Source: an uncultured Oscillospiraceae bacterium (GTDB lineage Bacteria; Bacillota; Clostridia; Oscillospirales; Oscillospiraceae). Taken from it: a DNA stretch of 10,840 nucleotides. Below are positions 5,944 through 10,840 of this stretch, piece by piece (position 1 is the first letter of the stretch; every line of letters starts with the position of its first letter). The notes under the pieces were generated by a model. The model searched no databases. It was given only the letters and a program-made list of their open reading frames with translations, and had not been told where the DNA came from. The stretch spans positions 1 to 10,840 of the forward strand of contig CAKUNB010000049.1 in the NCBI GenBank assembly GCA_934668285.1. The letters are read 5' to 3'. A program made the position numbers and the translations under genes.

Positions 5944-6046
5944 TCGCACTCCTGCCATGCAGTTACCGTGAAGAAAGCGGACAAAATAATCAATGATTGC
6001 CGGCTTCGATTGCGAACAGACTTTCTCTTTGTCTACTTGCTTTTGT

Positions 6047-6137
6047 TGGCGGAGTAGACAGGACTCGAACCTGCACATCGTTCCCGATTACTGGTAGTTT
6101 AGCAAACTACTTCCTTACCAATTAGGATTACTACTCC
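6047..6137 (-). tRNA. tRNA-Ser(GCU)
   Basis: A canonical class II tRNA with G73 and encoded CCA. The acceptor is GGAGTAG/CTACTCC. The anticodon arm GTAGT-TTGCTAA-ACTAC has its anticodon at 6103-6101. It has a long variable arm and T-arm GCAGG-TTCGAGT-CCTGT. It is the first tRNA of the array in the transcription direction, 12 nt after repeat hairpin F. Confidence 0.95.
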
Positions 6138-6149
6138 ATATCACACCAC

Positions 6150-6216
6150 AAGACGCTTACCTGTCAAATTTCAAGTTTGATTTTATTTGATTTTATTAGA
6201 TTGCTGTTTGCGTCTT
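6150..6216 (-). ncRNA. Repeat-family hairpin F
   Basis: A perfect 7-bp stem AAGACGC / GCGTCTT encloses a 53-nt A/T-rich loop that begins AA-ACAGCAAT. A perfect anticodon-arm-like hairpin TCAAA-CTTGAAA-TTTGA (6164-6180) lies 7 nt before the 3' strand; its loop matches tRNA-Ser(UGA), but there is no T-arm or D-arm. It starts 10 nt after the stop of the 59-codon gene and ends 12 nt before tRNA-Ser, so it should be co-transcribed with both. Confidence 0.6.
6176..6195. repeat. Tandem 10-bp duplication inside hairpin F
   Basis: TTTGATTTTA occurs twice head to tail. Without one copy, the distance from the outer stem to the inner anticodon-like arm would be 19 nt, close to the 18 nt of hairpin G. 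The duplication therefore looks like a recent slippage event in this copy. Confidence 0.75.
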
Positions 6217-6226
6217 TTTAACTTAC

Positions 6227-6406
6227 TTAATCCTGCTGTTCCGCAGGGGCAAGAGTTACACCCTTTGCCTTATACCAGATCTTCGTACCATCTTCATAGA
6301 AGATAAGATACGGGAACTCGCTGTTTCCAGCATCAACTCTCTGAACCACACCATGACCGTACTTCTTATCAAAAACACGATCACCAACATTGAACTTCAG
6401 CTTCAC
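6227..6406 (-). CDS. Small Tudor/SH3-like protein
   Basis: The product is 59 aa, starting at GTG with GGAGG 9 nt upstream. The sequence begins MKLKFNVGDRVFDKKYGHG and continues VVQRVD...YLIFYEDGTKIWYKAKGVTLAP, a short all-beta chain. The GDxVxHKKxGxGxV pattern matches the C-terminal Tudor-like domain of PcrA/UvrD and CarD-like modules, which bind RNA polymerase. Here the domain stands alone. Repeat hairpins G and F flank the gene on both sides. The fold is likely; the function is unknown. Confidence 0.75.
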   Translation of the reverse strand: MKLKFNVGDRVFDKKYGHGVVQRVDAGNSEFPYLIFYEDGTKIWYKAKGVTLAPAEQQD

Positions 6407-6434
6407 GATGTTATTCCTCCAAGTTTTATTTCAC

Positions 6435-6490
6435 ACGACGCATGTACGATATAACCAAAATATATGTAAGAAAATTGCTGTTCGCGTCGT
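6435..6490 (-). ncRNA. Repeat-family hairpin G
   Basis: A perfect 7-bp stem ACGACGC / GCGTCGT encloses a 42-nt loop that begins GA-ACAGCAAT. Exactly 8 nt after the octamer and 7 nt before the closing strand lies a 17-nt arm ATATA-TTTTGGT-TATAT (6449-6465) with anticodon-arm geometry. It begins 12 nt after the stop of the coiled-coil gene and ends 28 nt before the GTG of the 59-codon gene. Confidence 0.6.
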
Positions 6491-6502
6491 TACAAGTAGC
6501 TA

Positions 6503-6787
6503 TTAGGCTACTGGCTGACTTTCTGTTTCCGGAACTTCCAGAAGTTTTGCAAAATTTGCAATAAGTGCAGTATTGTGTGTACGATTCTTGCTGAGCGCCT
6601 GTCGCGTACACGCAAGCTCAGCAGAATACTTGTCAATTTCTGCAACCGTATCATCAATTTCTTGGTTGACAAGCTCCAAACCAGAAATTGTTCTCGTTAC
6701 AAGATCAACCGCCGCTTCTGCTTGTGCAGTCAATTCTTGTAGCTTCACTTTCTTATCCGCAAGGATATCACGAACCTTATTTTTCAT
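6503..6787 (-). CDS. Coiled-coil protein
   Basis: The product is 94 aa, with GGAGG upstream of the ATG. Residues about 1-85 are almost entirely heptad-like helix (KLQELTAQAEAAVDLVTRTI, LVNQEIDDTVAEIDKYSAEL), ending in a Pro/Ser/Glu tail. There is no membrane segment. It follows the prohibitin-like gene after 13 nt and is probably in the same operon. A phage accessory or structural helper role is possible. I do not recognise a family. Confidence 0.7.
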   Translation of the reverse strand: MKNKVRDILADKKVKLQELTAQAEAAVDLVTRTISGLELVNQEIDDTVAEIDKYSAELACTRQALSKNRTHNTALIANFAKLLEVPETESQPVA

Positions 6788-6800
6788 TCATATCCTCCGA

Positions 6801-7700
6801 TCAGTCAACTCCGTCAATACTGACGATTGCTCCAGAGCCAGATACAGTAGGAAGCTCACCGTCCCAGCGCTCGTACTTGATCTTCTCAATCAGATTCGGG
6901 GTGAGAGATGCAGCAATCTCACGGTTTGCCTGAGCTTCCGCCTCTGCTTCAATGCGCGTTACCTCAGCCTTTGCATTTGCATCAATGATCTGCTTCTCGG
7001 CATTGATCTCAGCAACCTGACGATCCTTTTCGGCCTGAACCTTGGCAGTCTGAGCCTCGATATTAGCCAGTTCAAGTTCCTGCTGCGCAGTAACCTTCTT
7101 CTGAATCGCGGCGGCAGTTTCATCATCTACACTGATATCGGTGAAGTTTACTGTGTCGATGATGATGCCGTACTTATCGAACTTATCGCGCAAATAGGTG
7201 TCCAACTCGGCGTTGATCTCCGTGCGCTTGTCACCGAAGATATCTGTGACGGGGTAATTGGCGGAGACTTCCTGCGTCCAAGCAATAATCTTAGGCTTGA
7301 TAAATGTATCTTTAATCTGCTCTCCAGACTTGCCCTTGAAAGTCGTAAATGTTTCAGCAACACGCTCTTCGTCAAATCTGTAAGAGAACTCAAGATTTAC
7401 ACGGACAGTCTTGCCATCGGACGTCGGAATGGAAAAGCTCTCATCGTTCGGAGAATCGCCCTTTTCTTCGCTTGTAAGGTAGGACTGCTCCAAACCGATA
7501 GAATAGGTGGTTACTTTCTTTGTAGGCGCTACAAGATGCCAGCCCTGACTCAGAACCTCACCATCAACGCCGCCGTTCATATTATAAACGACTCCAACAT
7601 AACCAGTAGGGACACGCGATGTGCAACTAAAACCGAGAATCACGCCGCCAAAAATGATGATCGCCAAAACGATAGCACCAACAAAACCATTCTTTCTCAT
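6801..7700 (-). CDS. Prohibitin/SPFH-domain membrane protein
   Basis: The product is 299 aa. A single N-terminal transmembrane helix (residues about 6-25, GFVGAIVLAIIIFGGVILG) is followed by the SPFH start VPTGYVGVVYNMNGGVDGEV and GWHLVAP. Next come the beta-rich SPFH body and a long Glu/Ala-rich coiled coil (about 195-265, VTAQQELELANIEAQTAKVQ and onward). This is standard prohibitin-family architecture. Such proteins form membrane-anchored ring scaffolds and are found in many large Firmicute phages. It follows the small membrane protein gene after 3 nt. The likely location is the cytoplasmic membrane; the phage role is not established. Confidence 0.88.
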   Translation of the reverse strand: MRKNGFVGAIVLAIIIFGGVILGFSCTSRVPTGYVGVVYNMNGGVDGEVLSQGWHLVAPTKKVTTYSIGLEQSYLTSEEKGDSPNDESFSIPTSDGKTVRVNLEFSYRFDEERVAETFTTFKGKSGEQIKDTFIKPKIIAWTQEVSANYPVTDIFGDKRTEINAELDTYLRDKFDKYGIIIDTVNFTDISVDDETAAAIQKKVTAQQELELANIEAQTAKVQAEKDRQVAEINAEKQIIDANAKAEVTRIEAEAEAQANREIAASLTPNLIEKIKYERWDGELPTVSGSGAIVSIDGVD

Positions 7701-7703
7701 AGG

Positions 7704-7874
7704 TTATTTTTCTTCCTTATCTTCAATTTTTTCATCTTTTTCATCCTTTGACATTGCATCGGAAGCGTCTTTCAGAAGTCTGTTGGATAACTTACCGATA
7801 GGGATAAACCCAAAGGATAGTAGCAGCCACAAAAGAGCTGCACCCACAAACACGAGAAGAACAAATATGGGCAT
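7704..7874 (-). CDS. Small single-pass membrane protein
   Basis: The product is 56 aa. Its ATG overlaps the upstream stop (TAATG), so translation is coupled. Residues 3-25 are a strong hydrophobic helix (PIFVLLVFVGAALLWLLLSF). The C-terminal half is a highly charged Lys/Glu/Asp tail (SKDEKDEKIEDKEEK) that would lie in the cytoplasm. The prohibitin-like gene follows after 3 nt, so the two may work together at the membrane. The family is unknown. Confidence 0.75.
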   Translation of the reverse strand: MPIFVLLVFVGAALLWLLLSFGFIPIGKLSNRLLKDASDAMSKDEKDEKIEDKEEK

Positions 7875-8113
7875 TACTCGTTCTCCTTATCATCCTTGAC
7901 CTGCGGCTTCTGCTCTTTCTGATAATCGCAGTCCGTAGGCTTGAGAACCGCGACATAATCATCGCCATTGGTATAGGACGAAAGCGGACGAACCTTTCCA
8001 GGCTCTTGGTTGCGTCGGCAACCGCACTTGTAAAAGTTGAGGAACTTACAGCCGTTACAGGTCAAAACCTTATCAACCCAGAAGTAACCGCTGTCGTTTC
8101 GCTTGTTAGCCAT
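7874..8113 (-). CDS. Cys-rich small protein, possible zinc or metal site
   Basis: The product is 79 aa starting at MANKRNDSGYF. The second ATG is chosen because AAGGAG lies 8 nt before it; the ATG at 8122 would be only 3 nt away. CNGCKFLNFYKCGC (about residues 19-32) gives a CxxC-x6-CxC cluster, with a further Cys near residue 62, suggesting metal binding. The C terminus is charged (KPQVKDDKENE). It is the first gene of the membrane-protein cassette. Confidence 0.72.
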   Translation of the reverse strand: MANKRNDSGYFWVDKVLTCNGCKFLNFYKCGCRRNQEPGKVRPLSSYTNGDDYVAVLKPTDCDYQKEQKPQVKDDKENE

Positions 8114-8188
8114 TTCATACACTCCTTAATTTAAGTTAGGATACGGCGAGACGATTTCGGGGCTGCAAAAATGGAAACAACACTTGTG

Positions 8189-8398
8189 TTACCCCCCCCC
8201 CGCATCTGAGGTATCCAGCAGAGATCTTCCGCACATAGGACAGTAACGAATACGCATTTGCCTCCCAGCGGTATCATGGAAGATATTCGTTCCAACCTCA
8301 ATATGCGCGTTCTGATAGCTTCCGTGAGGACTTCCGTGGCTATCGTAAGCCCAGAAAGCATGAGCTTTCTTGCAATACTGACACCCAACCAATCGCAT
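8189..8398 (-). CDS. Zinc-ribbon protein ending in a G10 tract
   Basis: Two Cys pairs, CQYC near the N terminus and CPMC (in RYCPMCGRSL) near the C terminus, make a typical phage zinc ribbon. The ATG at 8398 (MRLVGCQYC) has GAGAGG close upstream; an ATG at 8416 without a ribosome binding site would add six residues. The frame runs through a run of ten G and stops at once (GGG TAA). With nine or eleven G the frame would extend by about 20 residues in one of two different reading frames. The C terminus is therefore length-variable in principle. Confidence 0.65.
   Translation of the reverse strand: MRLVGCQYCKKAHAFWAYDSHGSPHGSYQNAHIEVGTNIFHDTAGRQMRIRYCPMCGRSLLDTSDAGGG
8192..8201 (-). repeat. Homopolymer G10 (C10 on plus strand)
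   Basis: Ten consecutive G on the coding strand lie just before the stop of the zinc-ribbon gene. Runs of this length are prone to polymerase slippage and are used as on/off switches in phase-variable genes. They are also a frequent sequencing error. Confidence 0.9.
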
Positions 8399-8429
8399 CA
8401 CCCCTCTCTCGTTCATAAGATTAGCTTTG

Positions 8430-8487
8430 TATCCGCTCAGGAGTTGAACCTGCTCTCAACTGCGTTTCACCGGAAACTATTCGGACA
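8430..8487 (-). ncRNA. Reduced tRNA-like RNA lacking an anticodon arm
   Basis: In minus orientation there is a six-pair acceptor-like stem TGTCCG/CGGATA (one G.U), then a D-arm-like hairpin GTTT-CCGGTG-AAAC carrying GG. Only about 11 nt occupy the place of the anticodon arm, followed by a T-arm CAGG-TTCAACT-CCTG. The total is 58 nt. The order and spacing of acceptor, D-arm and T-arm are tRNA-like, but decoding would be impossible. It sits between the terminator at 8513-8538 and the zinc-ribbon gene. It may be a tRNA remnant or a tRNA-like module such as that in bacterial Y RNAs (YrlA). Confidence 0.45.
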
Positions 8488-8512
8488 TATCTTGTTTAGC
8501 TAATTCCTATGT

Positions 8513-8538
8513 AAAACCTAAAAGGCTTTTCGCCTTTT
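8513..8538 (-). terminator. Intrinsic terminator of the recombinase-fold gene
   Basis: AAAAGGC-GAAAA-GCCTTTT followed by AGGTTTT begins at the stop codon of the 319-aa gene. It has a 7-bp stem and a T-rich tail, a good intrinsic terminator in the minus direction. The stem is nearly symmetrical, so it could also act in the other direction. Confidence 0.75.
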
Positions 8539-9496
8539 AAGCTTCCTCGTTGGAGGCGCTATCAGAAAAGAAATGCTGCTTGAAACCTTGATATTCGTGC
8601 AAACGCTTATGCGCTACAGAAACAGATGGATACTTTTCATTGAACAGTTTTTCAAGAAGCGGGATGTTTCCAGCCTCAATTTCACCGTTTTCCTGCTCAT
8701 ACTCGTGCGCACGGCTGAATATGCCAGACCAGTACACCTTATCATAATTAAAGATATTTGCTTCTTCGTTGCCGGCCAAACCGAAGTTACGAATGAAAAT
8801 CCTCATTGTCTTAGGCACATCCACATGCGTCGAGCGGGCGGTGCGAAACAGCCATTCGGAGTTTATATACTTCAAACGAATGACACCCTTTGCCTGAGAC
8901 TCGTAGTCAACCGCATCACGGTAATCGCAAAGATACGCCATAATCGTATCATTTGGAACGATGGTTCGATCTCCGATTTTTACACAATCATCTTTAATAT
9001 CATCTTTCTTGATTTGAAGTGCCTCTTCGATGTGTAGACCAAGCCACGCAAAGTAAATTGCAGAGATTTGAAGAGCAAAGACACTATCATCAACTTTCTC
9101 AGCAGCCCACAAGGTAGATTCAATCGCAGATTGTAATGACTCAAAATCTTTGAAATACTTGCTGTCGTAAACATGATTTGCGTTGATCGCATTGTATCGA
9201 ACGGCATAAAGATTATCGACATACTCTTTTTCAAGAACGCCATTTTCTCGCAGCCACTTCAAATACTTTCCGATTCGGCTTTTTGTAGGAAGCAGGACAT
9301 TGGGGCTTGTGATATTCAACTTTGAGATCAGCTCGATGTATTCTGCTCTTGAATACCCATCTTCCAGATTCTTTCCGATTTCACCCTCTGCCTTTGCGAC
9401 ACGCCTCCAAAATGCAATTACCGCATTTGCGGATTGTTCAGATACCTTTGCAGTATCAGAGGCGATATACTGGCTACGGTAACTACTGTTATCCAC
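8537..9496 (-). CDS. Tyrosine-recombinase-fold protein, probably non-catalytic
   Basis: The product is 319 aa starting at GTG with GGAGG 7 nt upstream. The N-terminal ~130 residues are helical, like a SAM-like core-binding domain. YFAWLGLHIEEALQIKKDDI (148-167) aligns with the conserved integrase block TGLRxSELxxLxWxDID, but the catalytic Arg is His155. I find no convincing HxLR(H/R) or terminal Tyr box. A fold retained without catalysis is known for the SP-beta master repressor MrpR/YopR, so a regulator role is plausible. It has its own consensus promoter and a terminator, i.e. a monocistronic unit beside the lysogeny region. An active recombinase with diverged motifs is less likely. Confidence 0.7.
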   Translation of the reverse strand: MDNSSYRSQYIASDTAKVSEQSANAVIAFWRRVAKAEGEIGKNLEDGYSRAEYIELISKLNITSPNVLLPTKSRIGKYLKWLRENGVLEKEYVDNLYAVRYNAINANHVYDSKYFKDFESLQSAIESTLWAAEKVDDSVFALQISAIYFAWLGLHIEEALQIKKDDIKDDCVKIGDRTIVPNDTIMAYLCDYRDAVDYESQAKGVIRLKYINSEWLFRTARSTHVDVPKTMRIFIRNFGLAGNEEANIFNYDKVYWSGIFSRAHEYEQENGEIEAGNIPLLEKLFNEKYPSVSVAHKRLHEYQGFKQHFFSDSASNEEA

Positions 9497-9550
9497 GCGC
9501 CACCCTCCTATTCAAATTATAAGTTGTTTAACTTGCTCCTTACAAGTGAT

Positions 9551-9579
9551 AGTATAGCGCAGCGGAAGCCGTTTGTCAA
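9551..9579 (-). promoter_or_regulatory. Consensus sigma-A promoter for recombinase-fold gene
   Basis: TTGACA (9579-9574) and TATACT (9556-9551) are separated by 17 bp. The leader before the GTG carries an inverted repeat AAGTT-AAAC-AACTT that could be an operator or RNA hairpin. Confidence 0.85.
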
Positions 9580-9600
9580 TAGGAAATTGCTAAATAAGTT

Positions 9601-10032
9601 TTATTTTTTTGCTTCGCGCCACGCCATATATTTTTCGTGATAATATGTAGAATAGTCATCATCTAATCCACAACAACCACATTGAAAAAACTTATCCAAC
9701 ACCGAGACGATCTCATCATTGCTGGCCTGAACAAAAACTCGATCACGAAACGATGTTCCATCAAACGGTAATACATCAACATAAGCAATGATACGAATTT
9801 GTGCCGGCTGAACATTAAAAGAGAACCCAGCAGAAACTTGTTTTACAAGCTGCTCATACAATGCGTCATGAGGAAATGCCATCTTTCGAGATACGGCGTT
9901 CATGATGTCCAAAAGAAAATCTCCCCATAACACCCCAAGATACGGAAGGACGATCTTATCGGACTGTGCGCTCTCCATACCAAAATCTTCTGCTCTCATC
10001 TCATACTGCTCTGAACCGTTTAATACATTCAT
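9601..10032 (-). CDS. Hypothetical protein under repressor control
   Basis: The product is about 143 aa from the ATG at 10032 (MNVLNGSEQYEMRAED). GGAGG lies 12 nt upstream; a GTG four codons earlier is too close to it. It is soluble and mixed alpha/beta, with a CGCC cluster near residue 122 and an acidic-aromatic tail (GLDDDYSTYYHEKYMAWREA). I do not recognise the family. It is the first gene leftward of the divergent operator region, the usual place for an early lytic or transfer gene that the repressor silences. Confidence 0.7.
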   Translation of the reverse strand: MNVLNGSEQYEMRAEDFGMESAQSDKIVLPYLGVLWGDFLLDIMNAVSRKMAFPHDALYEQLVKQVSAGFSFNVQPAQIRIIAYVDVLPFDGTSFRDRVFVQASNDEIVSVLDKFFQCGCCGLDDDYSTYYHEKYMAWREAKK

Positions 10033-10065
10033 CCTGATACACACCCTCCAATATTGATTATCATG

Positions 10066-10094
10066 TTGACAACCGTGAAAATATGGTCTATAAT
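10066..10094 (+). promoter_or_regulatory. Consensus promoter for the XRE repressor
   Basis: TTGACA (10066-10071), a 17-bp spacer and TATAAT (10089-10094) are a perfect match to the sigma-A consensus, directed at the repressor gene. Operator 1 overlaps the expected start point, consistent with autoregulation. Confidence 0.88.
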
Positions 10095-10105
10095 TTCAAC
10101 CATAG

Positions 10106-10121
10106 CGATAATATCTTATCG
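10106..10121. promoter_or_regulatory. Palindromic operator O1
   Basis: CGATAA-TATC-TTATCG is a 16-bp perfect-arm palindrome just downstream of the rightward -10 and of the leftward -10, so it lies where a bound repressor would block both start regions. Confidence 0.7.
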
Positions 10122-10130
10122 ACACTACGC

Positions 10131-10159
10131 AGTATAGCAGAATATCTTATCGCTGTCAA
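10131..10159 (-). promoter_or_regulatory. Consensus promoter for the leftward gene
   Basis: On the minus strand TTGACA (10159-10154), 17 bp and TATACT (10136-10131). The spacer contains a second operator-like sequence, so repressor binding would cover the promoter. Confidence 0.85.
10137..10153. promoter_or_regulatory. Operator-like repeat O2
   Basis: ATATCTTATCG repeats the right part of operator O1 (10111-10121) and sits inside the spacer of the leftward promoter. Its left arm (GCAGAA) is an imperfect match to the palindrome. A further partial copy (AATATTATCTGC) occurs just before the repressor ribosome binding site. Confidence 0.55.
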
Positions 10160-10201
10160 TAGAAAAGCGTGAAAATATTATCTGCATTGGAGGACAACCA
10201 C

Positions 10202-10549
10202 ATGGAATCAATTTTGTATCTTAGAATAAAGGAGCTTTGCGCTGAGCGCGGGATCACTATGGCAAAATTGGAAGAAGATCTCGGAATCGGGACATCCTTA
10301 ATCCGCAAATGGAAAACAAACACTTCACCGTCTATTGATAAGGTTAAGATCATCGCAAAATACTTTGGCGTTTCATCTGATTACTTGATCGGACTATCAG
10401 ACATTCCGTCATCTGCGGAAGAACTGCTATCGGATGATGATTTTGTCTCCTTGCAGCGGGCAAAATCAAAAATGTCAGCACAAGATCGTGAAAAAATGAT
10501 GAAGATGATCCGACTGGGCTTTGAATATGCCTTTAAGGACGAGAATTAG
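10202..10549 (+). CDS. XRE-family repressor (cI/ImmR type)
   Basis: The product is 115 aa. The ATG at 10202 has GGAGG 8 nt upstream; a longer frame from 10169 would add unrelated residues across the operator region. Residues about 8-62 are a Cro/cI HTH (RIKELCAERGITMAKLEEDL, GIGTSLIRKWKTNTSPSIDK, YFGVSSDYLIGL). A short C-terminal helical part (SAQDREKMMKMIRLGFEYAF) probably serves for dimerisation. The divergent promoters and palindromic operators beside it fit a lysogeny or ICE-type immunity repressor. The adjacent ImmA-like gene suggests inactivation by proteolysis, as in ICEBs1 ImmR/ImmA. Confidence 0.88.
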   Translation: MESILYLRIKELCAERGITMAKLEEDLGIGTSLIRKWKTNTSPSIDKVKIIAKYFGVSSDYLIGLSDIPSSAEELLSDDDFVSLQRAKSKMSAQDREKMMKMIRLGFEYAFKDEN

Positions 10550-10572
10550 TCTGCTTTATTGGACACCGAATA

Positions 10573-10581
10573 TGATATACT
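10573..10581 (+). promoter_or_regulatory. Possible extended -10 promoter before ImmA-like gene
   Basis: TGA-TATACT lies in the 56-bp gap between the two rightward genes, 25 bp before the GTG. No good -35 is visible at normal spacing, so this may be a weak internal promoter or chance. Confidence 0.35.
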
Positions 10582-10605
10582 ACATCCCACTGGAGGTATA
10601 TATCC

Positions 10606-10840
10606 GTGATTAGATATCCTTACATATACAATCAAGTATTGCAAGTGTATAGGGGAATGGGCAGCATCTCATTCCCGATCTGCACCTGCGATATCCTTGC
10701 GCAGTTGCCAAACTGCAGAGCGCTGACCTATCAGGAGTTTGCTACAATCAACCAGTGTACCGTTCGGGATGTAATCATTCTGTGTGAAAGTAAGTCTGGC
10801 TGTACGCACTATGACATTGCAAATGACCGTTATCTTATCT
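10606..10840 (+). CDS. Probable ImmA/IrrE-family metallopeptidase, N-terminal part
   Basis: GTG start with GGAGG 9 nt upstream; 78 codons are visible and the frame stays open at the window end. The product begins MIRYPYIYNQVLQVYRGMGS and reaches CESKSGCTHYDIANDRYLI, which resembles the strand segment just before the zinc-binding HExxH helix in ImmA/IrrE proteins. The catalytic motif would lie beyond the window, so the call rests mainly on this short resemblance and on position directly after an XRE repressor. Confidence 0.6.
   Translation, partial: MIRYPYIYNQVLQVYRGMGSISFPICTCDILAQLPNCRALTYQEFATINQCTVRDVIILCESKSGCTHYDIANDRYLI

Noticed and set aside
5890..6046. Another tRNA in the long spacer
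   Set aside because: No T-arm sequence with flanking stem was found on either strand; only the 5916-5943 hairpin stands out.
4702..6490. Integron attC sites
   Set aside because: The sequences next to the octamer do not fit the attC core consensus, the units lie inside tRNA bodies, and no integron integrase is present in the window.
4702..6490. CRISPR array
   Set aside because: Spacing is irregular, the helices differ between copies, and no cas gene is visible.
8131..8388. 85-codon frame as a separate gene
   Set aside because: It is an overlapping frame of the zinc-ribbon gene; only its last ~20 codons after the G tract matter, and these are covered by the slippage finding.

Overview
The window looks like part of a large temperate phage, phage-plasmid or integrative element of a low-to-mid-GC Firmicute, probably a gut Clostridia. 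The reasons are strong GGAGG ribosome binding sites, consensus sigma-A promoters, tightly coupled small genes almost all on the minus strand, a dense tRNA array, and an XRE repressor followed by a probable ImmA-type peptidase gene. The host assignment is inference.

Layout in minus-strand transcription order, right to left. At 10.05-10.84 kb is a divergent control region. A consensus promoter reads right into an XRE repressor and a partial ImmA/IrrE-like gene. A second consensus promoter reads left into a gene of unknown function, and palindromic operators lie between them. At 8.54-9.50 kb is a tyrosine-recombinase-fold protein without the expected first catalytic Arg, which has its own promoter and terminator. 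At 6.50-8.49 kb are a reduced tRNA-like RNA, a zinc-ribbon gene ending in a G10 tract, a Cys-rich small protein, a small membrane protein, a prohibitin/SPFH-like protein and a coiled-coil protein.

At 4.70-6.49 kb is an RNA-rich region. It holds eight genes with a T-arm and acceptor stem, of which only tRNA-Leu(UAA) and tRNA-Ser(GCU) are canonical. Four others carry an extra ~40-nt segment made of a short hairpin, two bases and an ACAGCAAT-like octamer. In one, removing 42 nt gives a perfect 73-nt tRNA-Asn(GUU), so the segment behaves like a very small intron. The same helix-NN-ACAGCAAT unit occurs four more times outside tRNAs in a circularly permuted form: a 7-bp stem closed by its own ends, with the octamer at the start of the loop. 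Two of these lie in the leader of a Ro60-like gene and two flank a 59-codon gene.

At 0.75-4.65 kb are the Ro60-like (TROVE/DUF2828 + vWA) gene, a strong hairpin, and a translationally coupled operon: winged-helix protein, small basic protein, RlmN-like radical SAM protein and two proteins of unknown function. At the left edge are a helix-turn-helix protein and a truncated gene.

A plausible reading is that the Ro60-like protein, and perhaps the RlmN-like enzyme, act on the unusual tRNAs and hairpin RNAs encoded beside them. The repeated RNA unit is the most novel signal. Its function (tiny tRNA intron, Y-RNA-like ligand of the Ro60 homologue, or processing element) cannot be settled from sequence alone.
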